Positions 24,120-35,626 of a DNA stretch of 64,000 nt are shown here, piece by piece; the first letter of the stretch is position 1, and each line of letters begins with the position of its first letter. Source of the stretch: Cubamyces lactineus (Eukaryota; Basidiomycota; Agaricomycetes; Polyporales; Polyporaceae); assembly GCA_022376465.1 (NCBI GenBank), contig JACDTU010000018.1, positions 310,001 through 374,000 on the forward strand, read 5' to 3'. Position numbers and translations under genes: made by a program. Under the pieces are notes generated by a model, which did no database searches, was not told the DNA's origin, and saw only the letters and a program-made list of their open reading frames with translations.

Positions 24120-27100
24120 GGTAGGGTGACGAGTAGCGTAGGGTGATCAAGTCTCAATGATGGAGTGTGTTGGTACTTATACAAATCATCCGGTGCACAG
24201 TGGAATCTAGCGTGTATGGATGACGAAGTATGCTTGAATATGATCGGCGCTGCAGCCTCTTCCTGCTGTGATGCAATCTACAATATCGCGCGATGTGCCT
24301 GCGGCGGTTTCACTTTGCAGTTGTCCAGCGATATTCTGAATGCAGCAGGATATTCCTTGGGGCGGGCCAGTGGCTTCCCATCCGAGTCAGGGCGCCGGGC
24401 GGTGATGACATGAGTTAGAAAGTCGGCCAGACATACTAAATATGGCCTTGGCGTATCGTTGTACTTGATAGTACTCAATGAGAGGGAATATGTCAGATGA
24501 GCGTAAAGAGCAACGGTCCCAGGTCGGCGCATACAATGGAGGTCATAACGGGTAGTAGGCGTCTCTTGACCTGGAAACTGTAGTTCGTTCGCCCCGGGTC
24601 ACCGATCCTTCCTGAACCGCTACCGCCACGTTCTCTATGGCCTATTCCGCCTCCGTCAACTTTCCTGGGATGAACCCTGCTAGCACGCGGCTGCCTGAAT
24701 GTTCAACGTGGAGCAAACGCTCGATTTTAACAAGTCGCTCCAGAACTGCTACGAAGTGACGTGCGGCACTCGCCTGTACGACGGCAGGTAGGGAAATTAG
24801 CCATGCGTTCTACACCAGAGAAAAGTTATTCATTCCATAGCTCTTGCTTTTGCGCCGGCCTACTATCTCATTCGCAACGATTAAAAGCAGACGGGCCTGG
24901 GTGCATTCATCACCAGTCAGGGCATGGCTGAGGCGCAGCGACCGATACATATGTATACCTTTCGCGGTAGCGGAGGGTAGCGGGTGTCAGTTTGGGCGCT
25001 AGACATTGCCGCTCCATATTGCCGGACCAATGTCGTGCGTTCAAGACTGAACCAGGACACATATGGACCATCAAGACGCTCTAGATGGCCAATTACTCCC
25101 TGTCCTGAGCCGAAAGGTGTAACCATATGATCGGTTTCGTCGATATGCCCGACTTGTACCGTGCATTGACTCTGTCAACACCGTGAGTGCCCGGACTTTC
25201 GTCACGCTGGCATCCATCCCAGGCGTTCTGATATTATCCCCACTCCGCAGCGCCTTTATGCCTAGATGCGCGCCCAATACTCTGTTGCCGTGCTAATCCC
25301 AGCCTGCGAGATTTATGAAACCCTGGCGCTAAGGTTCACGCGCTGACAAACCCTGGACATCCAACTATCCTCCGTGGCCTCGACGACACTGCGCAAGGCC
25401 GCTCTGCGTCGTGTCAGACTCATCTAGGCAAAAGGATAACGCAGGAGGTATGGTTGATTGGCATCCTAACATCCCGTTGGACTACTAACGCCTGAAGATT
25501 GTTCCCATGCGCCGGCAGTGGCCGACCTGTGTCCCCGCCGGATGGAAGAATTTGCAACATCTGGCTGTCCTTCGCCTTCCGCAGGCTGTACCTTTTCCAT
25601 GAGCCATCCGCGCTCGACTGTGAAGGTGAGTGCAAACGATTTGTCTTCTTGTAATAAGCCTGAGGTCACGCTGGATGTACAGATTGTATATCAAGCGTGA
25701 GGCCCCCGGGAGCGACCCAACTGAGGATCTAGATCCTCTATCTCAAGGCCACGTTTGTAGTTGTTGCTCCCTCACAAGACGGCCTTTTACGACTCTTCCA
25801 GTGGGCGGCCGACGATTGATAAGCACGGAGATCAGCGTCGCACTACCTGTGGGTATGCAATTGTCCATGGTCGAAGTCGCGAAGATCACTGACTGCGCAC
25901 ATATATAGGCCACGAACAGACGTTTCCAAGTGGCGCATCCCGTATCTCCTTTCGCCCTCGCTGATCTCAGTGCTGACTTCTCGCGGAGCGAACCAAAAGG
26001 AACCATGCACGCATCCGCCACCGCACATCATTATCCGGGATCGACATGTACCCCGGTAGGTCCACTGCGCGCAGTGCTCGCATATCGACCCATAGTAGCC
26101 TCGAGGCGCATCCCCGATCCTCGCACAGATCTCCGCGCGACGCTCGAGAATCGCGAGTAGATCTACGTCCGGGGACTTCGTCGGAGCCGACACACTCTCC
26201 AAGGGACCAAGAAGCGTACTTGGCGCCACTACAGCGCGCGGATGCCACCGCAACCTGCCGTCGTCGGTCTTTCATCTGCCTCGATGTGCAATGTACGCGA
26301 TCACATGGTACTCCTGCCTCTTCATCTTAGTGGATCTAGCACTCACTCACTCCCCGCAGCGGGTCATCTGAGGCCATATTTCGAACAAGCGGTGTCGAGA
26401 TAGGCTCCGATGCGCCCTCCATCTCGCCAGCGGTCGGTCTTCACTGACTGCGGCTCCTTGGCGGACACATGACAGGCCACAGCCAGATTGGCTCCGTCCA
26501 ACTGGCAACGAGCACCGCAACGCCTTCGCGCAACGCGGTCGATCGCGACCTCGACCGCCCTCATCTCGATGCCATAAGATGAACGGGACGTACCGGACGC
26601 TCACAACCCTGAAACAAAGGCAACCTAAAGATATTCATGGTGCTTGTAGCTACGGGGTTTCGGGGCACGTAGTATCGCAATGGCCGGTGGTGGAATGTTT
26701 CGCTTTGCTACAGCTTGGGGCAACGCCGACGCGAGAGATGGAAACAAGCGAAGATTTCGTAGCAGCCCAGGTGTCTAAGAACTGGCGTTGTCGTGCCAGC
26801 CTCGTCTTAACTATCCGAAGGACGTGGACCCTGCACGTACAGGACAAGGTGGGTGCACGTGGGGGCACCGGTCGCTCGTCCCGAGCCGCAGTTCGATCGC
26901 CAGTGCATGTGGACGTACAATCCTCGGAGCTCCGGCGGGCTCTCGTCAGGCGACCTGCGGCACGCGACCCGATGCAGGATGGGCGGGACCGCCGGGACGA
27001 TTGTGTTGGTATGCCTATGCTCCCATCTCCAGGTTATGGGTGCCATCGAAGAATATGCCAGTGCCCTCTGAGCACGATGCCGGTGCCGATATAGTAATGT

Positions 27101-27415
27101 CAGTCCTTGTTTCCTCAACAGCAAGCAAGCTGGAGTTTGCAATAGGCAAACCACGAAGACGCACCTACAGCCATAATAGTGAGAGCCGTATGTTTCGCGA
27201 GCTTGAGAATGGCCCCGAGTCATACCAAGACGGAGTAATAGTGAAGAAATGTATAGTGCATGTTGTGGAGATACTCGACCTATAGAATACATGTACATAC
27301 GGCCCAGAAACCCTACAGCAAGCCACGTATCCTAACGGTGAACCAATACCAAGTGCTGAAGGGGAACAAGAATGAGTACACTAACAATACAAGTGCCTGC
27401 TTACTACGAGTAGGA
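24120..27415. other. Gene-poor stretch
   Basis: About 3.3 kb. Nothing recognisable: short frames on both strands, no family motif, no simple repeat of note. Confidence 0.5.
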
Positions 27416-29060
27416 TCAATGGTCCAAGTCCACATCCTTTATGATATTCACTTCTACATACTCCTCGAGCGTCGAGACCAGGTAGTCATCGTGGATGAAC
27501 GGCGCATTGAGCACGAGCCGCGAGAGCGGCAGATGGAGGGCCGCGCGCTCCTGCACAACGCCGAACAGCAAGAAGTAGTCGACGTCGTCGACGAGCGTGA
27601 GCTGCCGGAGGCGGGGCCAGCTCAGCAAGCCGTCCTCGGCGTGTTCCTTGCGGAAGAGCTCGAGGAACTTGGCCGTTGCGGAGTTGATCACCGTCAGATG
27701 TGAGATCGTCGGGAGGGCGAGCATGAACCCCCGCGTGGGCGTGCACATACTTGCGTTGAGGAGGGAGAGGGCACGAAGCGCGGGGTACCGCCCGCCGTCG
27801 CGGCCGTCGGGGAGGGAGTCGACGAATTCGCGGAACTCGGTCTCGTCGAGGTTCGCGAGAGTGAGCTCCTCGAGGGCGGGCGTTGCGAGCAGCGACGACA
27901 TCCGGCATACGTTGTCGCCCGAAAGCTCGAGGTAGCGGAGCGTGGGGATCGACAACGGCGGGTAGGAGCGCCCGGAGTGCAGATAAATGTACGTGCCCCG
28001 CAGGATTAGTGCACGAATCCGAGGCGAGGCGGCGAGCATGTCCCGGAACTGGTCATATTGTAGCCTTGTTCGGAGCCATAGCCAGCGGAGGTCAATCGTG
28101 GTGAGGTTGATGAGAGGCGCAGAGCCCCAGGGGGTGGCGAGGGAGTCGAATCGGATAGAGGACAGCGCTTCGGCGCCGCCCTGGAGGATGTCGTGCAAAA
28201 GGACCTCTTGGTTCCCTGATGAGCCGCTTAAGGACAGCTGGAGATGTCGGAGTTGCGGTGCGCTAGCGTCAGCTAATCGTCGGCCGATGGTGTACACTAT
28301 CGCAGGGTCAGAGGTCATCAACGCAAAACGTCGCCATCGGTGTACGTGCGGCATGAGCAGCGTCATCATATCGTCAACCACAGGCGCAGTGAGCAAGCTC
28401 GTCGAGCGGCAGTCGATCGTGATGTCGATGGGCTGTCCGCATGACCTCTGCAGACAGAGCGGGACCCAGCCGTACGGACGTGGATGTTTGATCGTGACGT
28501 TTGTCCACAGCTCGGGCGTATTCACGGCAATCTCGCGCCATTGCCGCGAGACGGAGGCGACAACGAGGGGAAAGGGCCGTGGCACTGCGTGTTCAGTGAC
28601 GGGACCGTCGTGAGGCATGCGACCACCTGCTTTGAATATGAGCACAAGCACCTCTTGGGGGAGTCGGAAGACAGGAACAAGGAACGTTGAGAGGGCTTCG
28701 ATCTTGGCTCGGATGCAGGACAGGGACGCCTCGTTCATGTGTACCTCGTTCATGAGCGTATTGATCGCAGGGCTGAAGTGTGGACTGTCCGCGTCGGATG
28801 AAGGCTCGAGCATGACGCGCCAGCCGTCAGGCGCACTGTGAAAGACGTTCCAACCATGGGACTGCTGGATGCGCTTGATTTCGCGCTGGGCAAAAATACG
28901 ACGGTGTTACATATAACTCCCCTTTTGAGAGTCGTCTAAGACCTGCCTGGTACGTGGGGTCGGTGGTAATTCGCTTGATGAGGACTAAGCGGTGGGCTTG
29001 ATGCTCGGCGGCCTGTCTATTGAGTTCTGCGATGATATCGCGGATGGTAGTCAAACCCAT
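27416..29060 (-). CDS. F-box protein with leucine-rich C-terminal region
   Basis: Two exons, 28947-29060 and 27416-28885, giving 527 residues. The N-terminus (MGLTTIRDIIAELNRQAAEH) is helical. The F-box-like region is around FRLPQEVLVLIF and LVVASVSRQWREIAVNTPELW. The rest has irregular leucine-rich repeats such as LRHLQLSLSGS, LRYLELSGDN and LEELTLANLDE, the layout of the large agaricomycete F-box family. Such proteins recruit substrates to SCF ubiquitin ligases through SKP1; the substrate is unknown. The intron has a GC donor (CAG/gcaggt); only this donor keeps the frame of REIKRIQQSHGWNVFHSAPDGW. Upstream coding exons cannot be excluded, since open sequence continues to about 29380. Confidence 0.85.
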
Positions 29061-32000
29061 GCGTATGAGGCTTGAGCGTTGGTTCTGTAGGACGTCGTTA
29101 GCGTTTCAGAAGGACCGCGGTGGCTGCGGAGACTTACCTGGGGTAAGAAGTGGAGCTGCGATGCGCAGATAGCAAACGGCGCAGATGGTGTTTGGCAGTC
29201 TTTCGCGGAGCTGGCGTCGGAGGGAGGCGTAGGGAGGAGCACGGATGGCCTGAAGGCCGTGGCAGACGATGGGAGCCAAGTGCTGCTGCATTCGGCCCAG
29301 TCTGGACCTGGACGCGGACGAGGTTCCCGGTCTAGAAGGCGTCCCCGGCCTCTTGCGGCACGAGCGCAGAGATATCATCACACAGGCGCTCTCTTCCTCG
29401 TCGTCGTCTTCCTCGTCCTCCTCGTCCTCTTCAGCTGCCTTGAGACGTTGTGCGCCCTCTTGATCGTGCGTTCAGTCTGGTCTGGCGTGAATGAACTCCC
29501 CGATCGCTTAGGAGGCGCTCTTGGCGCGAGCGCGGAGATGGATATCGGGCGCTCTCGTCGTTGTCCCCTCTCGAGCCTCAGCTTCGTCCTTCCTCGCATT
29601 CTCTGTTGGCTTCAGAGGTTGTGCGCAGGTCGCGCTCCTGGTCGAGGACTGCGATCTAGTGATTTTGAGGTCCGTAGATGCACCCATCCAACGGTCATTG
29701 CATCCCACCATGATCTACACGGCCCACTCGTAAGTGTTCCGCGCCCATCGCCTCATGCTTTGGCTATGACATGATGACAGTGCTGAATGTTGTAGATGAT
29801 CAGATGCTTTGCTCCTGGTACTTGTTGTCTTCAACTATATCCAGATGCCGTATACAAGTCTTGAAAGTGATGGAGGGCGAATTCCCATAGCATCCTGTTC
29901 CATGATCTCGCGGGCTCATCGACCGTCCTGGACTAGCCTCGGGGTGAGGCGCGTCGCGCGAGGGTGGATATCCTCCAGCTAGAACAGAACGTCCAACGAT
30001 CCGCATCTGCATTGATGAGCCGCCTGTGAGTATTGCGCGACTGTCATTCACGCCCTCCGTATGGTTCGCAGCATCGATGGGTGACAAGGTGGCAGCACAG
30101 AAAGGCGGAGGCGGTGGCAGGAATCAAGATGCAGGTTGCGATGGTGTTTGCATGAGTCCATGGCTTGGTGATCTTTTACTGCCATCCTGCGCGCCAGAGT
30201 ATATGCGCAATCCTTCTACTCTAGCCATCTGCCCATCATATATTCATCTCCGCCCAAAGCTGCGTGGTCGTTCGTCGAAACCATCGCGAACCGAGACGTT
30301 CGCTTGTTCGATATCGCCGCTCGCGAGGTGTGTTCTCTCCTCTTAATCTTCGCTGAAAGCGCATATACCCACGTCCGGTGAGTATATCCTCCCACTTATC
30401 TTCTCCGAAAGCGCGTACATCACCGTTCGCAGCTCGTCCGGTGAGTATATGCCTCCCCTCGTGTTGGCCCATGTCGCTCATGTGATCAGTTTGCCTTTCA
30501 GCGTGATGTGTCCTGGGATTTGCGTTTGCCCACGACTCAATGCAAAGCGCGGAGATGCGATGAATTCCGGTGCGGGATGATCGTCCAGTCACATGTGCGC
30601 ACGCGACGCGCTATGCTACTGCAAAGAATCAGAGTATATTCCTCGTCCCGGATCCCGCGCACCGCCTGGACGTACCTACTCCGTACTCGCCAGCAGCATG
30701 GCGTGGCGCATCTATTCAATCCGTTCATTCGTCACAGAATCCTTGTCAAGAGACGTAGAGTTCATGTTTCGAACTCACACTATCAGTTTTAGTCCCAAAG
30801 TCAAATGTGACAGACGCAATGCGTGTTCTTCTCAGGGTCCTTACGGAGGCCATGGCCTCAGACGACCCAGTCAGCCATCGGTGAGTCGACTTCGACTAGA
30901 TCGATGGAGGAATGAGCACTGAATACACCTTCGCAGTCGGCTCTCAGGTCGTTCGGATGAGTCCCGTTGTGTCCATCGACGATCGGACATGTGATGAGCC
31001 CTCAAGTTTACAACACGGAGGCCTTCGACGAGGTTCTCAACACTAGCCCGAGGCGAGGCGGGCATGCGTTACGGTCGAACTCAACTCTGGTCTTTGAGCG
31101 GTGCGTAGAGACTATGTTCTCCGACGGCATCAGCGTGACACTGACGGGAGTGAGAATAGTGCAAGTGTCATATACCATACCTCTGCCCAGGTGCGTCATC
31201 GCGCCGGGTACCTGACGATGGATATGGAATATGAGATGCCGGCGGACATCAATACGTGCTGAGAGCGTCGGTCTCAGTAGCAGAAGGCGTCCACGGGTAA
31301 GTATTTTCAGACGAGCACGTTTGCGCCGCGGTCTTGCTCATGCACCTGCTTCTTTCGATAGCGGCAAACGGGAATGACAGAGCCCGCGCGGTGAGGCGTC
31401 TCTCCGCGCCCTCTGCCCACCGGCTCCCTGCCGTGAGGCAAGCGTAGAAGGGACTCGAGCATGTCGACCTATCGAACCCGGTCCCTCTGGCCATGGCGCT
31501 GCGGTCGGGCATGAAACGCACGTTCACTTGCTGCGAGGTGAGCTATCTCTGTGCGCTTCCTTGGACGAGCTGCTGACGCCTCGTGAACGATGTGTGGCTA
31601 TATCGTCGATTACAAGCTATACGCTTCAAGGTATGGTGCACGAGACGATGAACAAGGCGCTGACAAACTGTGGCTTAATGAACCCGCTCCACTGGCGCCC
31701 TTCTGAGGACGGAAGGGCACAGACAATACATTCGGCTACCAGGCTCTCGGTCTTCCGAGATTCTGATGAGGCACGCATCGTTCGGACGACACAAGATTGT
31801 GGCTGATCGTCCATCGCCATACTCGGCGAATTCTACAACGTGCACCAACCCAATCTCCGACCCGTGGCAACCTGTACTACTCTCTGTGTCCATTCCAGCG
31901 CGCTTTGCAATCGAGCCGTGTCACGTCGTCCCTGCGACGTCGTCGTTATCGCACAGGCGCCCACCCAGAGGGCCTTCTCTGCAGCACGATGCTGAGAAAT

Positions 32001-34237
32001 CTTCCTCTCCGTCGCGCGTCGGAGCCAATGTCACGCTTCTTCGACTCCGGCAGCTCTCGTAATCGTGCAGTCTCGCCCGGCTCGCGGAGTGTTGTCCTTG
32101 CAGCGTGTTCGCCCCCTCCGTGCAAAATCCAACTCTCTGCTCGAACCTTGCACCAATGCTAGTACGCACGATCGCACGTCGCCCCCCGAGGAGTCCGGCG
32201 CTGGGTACGCTCTGCAGCCACAGGCGGGCGCCCGTTCGTGCATGGAGTGTGCCTATGTCTTCCCACCCTTCTCTCACCACCCCGACATCGCCTTCGCAGC
32301 TTCCGGACATCGAGGGTGGTCGTAGGATGACTGGTTCAAGCGGAATTCGTCTGCAGTGAGGTCATTTCCGCCCGCGGGACGCACATGTCATTGGAGGACG
32401 ACGCGCCCGTCACCACGCCGCACTTCGCTGCAAAACGACGCCGGGCCTAGCCCCTCCCACCCCTGCAGTACGTGTAACGGTGTTGCGGTGTCGTCGCGTA
32501 GTGCGCCGCCTCGCAAGTACTGGGGTGCGTAACGTGTATGTGACGTCGCCTCGAGCGCGCGCCGACCGGGACCTGAGCAGCGTGCCCTCTGCTTGTTCCC
32601 AAAAGGGTCGTCTCTCGTGTACCGTGGTACGGTGCGAACACGATACTGTAATTGTCTATCGGCCTGTGAAGTGTATGGAACGAACGCTATCGGCCACAGG
32701 AGCTTCCTCCTTCTCCCCGCGCCCCCGTGCGGGGCTCGTGCGATCCAGTGCAACCCCAGGAGGCTCGCTGGCTGTTCCCGGCGGCGCAACGGTGTGACGA
32801 CCCGCGGATGAACCGTATGAATCGTACGTTCGCCCGAGGGATCTCGCGTACGGCATCTGCAATCTGTGCAACATCTCGTTTCCCTCATGCCCGATTCGAA
32901 GGCGTGCTGGCCACAGTACGCGGTGGGCGAAAAGTCTGGGCCCTCCTGTCTGCCTCGTTATGGGAGCTCCCTCGTAGCCGACTGGGCCCCGATCCGCCCC
33001 CGGAGGGGCGAGTTGTACGTCCGATGATGGTGTCGTGTCGTATCGTATCGTTGTCGCTATCAAAGCGGCCAGAGACGCCCTGGCGGCGCCAGCAAGAACC
33101 TGAACCGGCTGTGGCCATAGGCAGGATTCAAGAGAGCGCATCGTTCCGGCGAAGCGCAGAGCGCAGATCGTTCGGAATCCCTATACCCAGCATTAGGTTG
33201 TTTCTCTTGCCCAACTCTGAAGCCTACTGCGCCCCTTATCTGAGCGCGAGGACGCTGGCTGACCGGAGGGTGCCTCCAGCTCGCGGCAGGAACAGCAGCA
33301 GCGATGCAGGTCGGTCCTGGTCGGAGAAGGGACAAATGCCAATAGGCCGTGGCCGCGATCTAGCACGGCTCATAATACTTCAGCCTACTTCCCAGTCCCC
33401 AATGGGCGATTGCAACATGCGAACGGCGCCGCCGCTTGGGTCGGCAAACGTTGCAGCGGGGCCATTGGCCCAAGGCGCGCTTGCTCGCGCCTGTCCCCAA
33501 AAAGGGGTGCACGCGTCCTGCACGCGGCTGCGCTGGCGGTCCAGAAGCGAGGCGCGGTCTCCCGCGCTCGCCCTCTCAAGCGCGGGGCGGACGCGAAACA
33601 TGTCTGGTTTACCTCAGGATTTGGTCGACTGGGAGGTGTTGTTTCGCGGCTGCGCTGATTGGGCCCGGCGGGGTGGAAAGGACGGTGGGAGGAAGGCGAA
33701 CGGTGCGTGTGCAGAGTGTGAGTGTGACCCAGACCTGAGTTGTGATGTCACAAAGGCAAAGAAAGGCCCTTGATGGTGCGTCCATGCGCGGCAATTATAC
33801 TCGCCCCGCGTCTGATACGCTCCTGGCAGGATCGAAGTGAGAGAAGCATGATCTGGACAAGGCGCACGATCTGGCGAGCGAAAGGTCGACTAAGTCATAA
33901 TTATTGGGGCAGTTCGTCTGATCATCGCTCTCGCGAGACCCACAGTCCAGGCCTCTCCGCCTCGAATACATAGGCGCACCCATCCCGGTTCGTCGCCAAA
34001 CGCCTTGTCCAGATATCCTCCTCCCATTCATCTCTTTAAAAGCCGCAGCCTCGGCCTCGCAACCATCTCCCGTCTCCTCACCATCAGCAGCTGCTGTCCC
34101 ACGCTGCTTCCGTTTCTACTCCCCTTTCAGGCTCACGACCGTCGTCTGTCCTCTGTATATTTCAGCTCGTCCCTCTTGAGCCACCTCTTCCCAGTGCCAC
34201 CTCACTCCCACTCGGCCTTCCCCTCTGACGATCCCTC
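29061..34237. other. Long gene-poor stretch
   Basis: About 5.2 kb, the longest gap in the window but for 57.5-62.4 kb. It holds a GAG/GAC-type microsatellite-like run (29395-29435, read as an acidic tract on the minus strand), a short imperfect direct repeat near 30350-30460, and several GC-rich frames. The largest frame (32727-33773, plus) has arginine- and proline-rich composition and no motif; I do not consider it a gene. Confidence 0.5.
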
Positions 34238-35626
34238 ATGCCCGCAATGCCCTCCTACTTCCGCAACCTCTTTGGAGGCAGCTCCTCTTCAAAGTCTCAA
34301 AGTCGGTCCAACACGACCCCCGCGCCCATCTACGCCACCCCTAGTGCGGCGGGCTCTCGCGCAGGCTTAGCCACACCGCAGATGCAGCGCAGCTACAGCC
34401 ACACTACGCGCTCAACGACACCGTCCCCGCTCAGGTACGCTACTGGAACTGGAACGGACACCCGCACCGTCTATGGCTATGGCAGGCGGCCTGCTCCCGC
34501 CCAACCCAAGCCCGAGCCCCGCCCACACGCTGTTCGCCGCGCAAGCTACAAAACGCCAGAGACCCGTATGTAGCTCCTTCTCCTGGGGCAGCCAACCGAG
34601 CAAGCGTGCTGACCGATGCCGTAATTTCATAACAGCGCGCTCGGCCTTGTACACGCCCTCCCTATCCTACGCGACGCCTCCGAGTTCCCGCTCGAACTCG
34701 AGCTCGTCGCTGTATCCTGCTGGTCCGGGCGTGCCCCGGTCGTCCAGCTCCGACGCGGGTCATTACGGCCACTCGCGCCCGCCTTTGCGCCAAAACCACA
34801 CCTGGCACCCTACGGGCACCGCCGGCAGCAGCTCTTCTTGTTAGTCACCCATTTAACGTGCCGAACTACAGTTTAACTGACATGCTTTATTCTTGTGATT
34901 GATGCAGATGGCTCGCGCGGACGTTCGTCGTCGCAGTCCTCGCTTTACCAGCAGACGCGAAGCACGACACTGCATATGCATCCGCTTCTCGCGCACACGC
35001 GCCTTCACCGCGCACCGATCATCTACGACGTAAGCTTCACGCCCTCGGCACGGACCGTCCTCGACCGCGCGACACGCTCTGCGATTCCCGCGCACACCCT
35101 TTCCGAGCCCGCGACGGATCCCCCGACGCCCGCCGGCGCGCGTCTTGTCCTCCACTCGCACAAGTTCCCATGGCCCGTTGTTGTCATGGCCTCTCACCAT
35201 GGTTCCGCTGCAGCAGCCGCAGCCGTCAGCGCGAGCGCAGGCGCACCGGGCTCTGGCTCGTCCTCGCGTCGCGCACGGTTCACTGTCGGCCCGCCCGCTG
35301 GTTCGCGCCGGCCGAGCACGAGTGGAAGCGAGAGCGGACACAGCACAGGGAGCTCGATTACGAACTTGGACGTGCTCTACGCGGTGCACACAACGCTCAT
35401 GGTGCCCATTACGCCCGAAGAGTGGGAGGCGCTTGGGCACGGGAGCAAGGCACAGCAGAAGGTGACCCGTGCGTACGAGCGACGCTGCACGCGCATGGGC
35501 GGTGGCTGGGAGGGCGGCGTACGCCGCATCGACTGGCTCGGGGAGAAGACGTGGCTGATTGGCGTCGAGGTCGACAAGGCTGCGGGCTACGGCGGCGCGG
35601 GCAAGCTCGTCTTTGGCAAGCCTTGA
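34238..35626 (+). CDS. DUF6699 domain protein (copy 4, long serine-rich N-terminus)
   Basis: Three exons, 34238-34565, 34636-34839 and 34908-35626, giving 416 residues, the largest member here. The first 190 residues are low-complexity Ser/Pro/Arg/Tyr-rich sequence starting MPAMPSYFRNLFGG. The domain follows with APIIYDVSFTP, KFPWPVVVMAS, a glycine/serine-rich insertion, TNLDVLYAVHTTLMVPI, the segment RAYERRCTRMGGG and GVRRIDWLGEKTWLIGVEV. The insertion between the second and third blocks, with runs of Ala and Ser, sets it apart from the other copies. Disordered N-termini of this sort suggest regulatory or scaffold interactions, but function is unknown. A pyrimidine-rich leader with TTTAAAAG near 34034 precedes the start. 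Confidence 0.87.

Noticed and set aside
29259..29774. Hydrophobic 171-residue frame on the plus strand resembling a membrane segment
   Set aside because: The run LFLVVVFLVLLVLFS is the complement of a GAG/GAC-type low-complexity tract, so the apparent membrane helix is a by-product of the repeat.
32727..33773. 348-residue open frame on the plus strand
   Set aside because: Composition is Arg/Pro/Ser-rich and random-looking, no domain is visible, and overlapping frames on the other strand are equally open. High GC explains the lack of stops.
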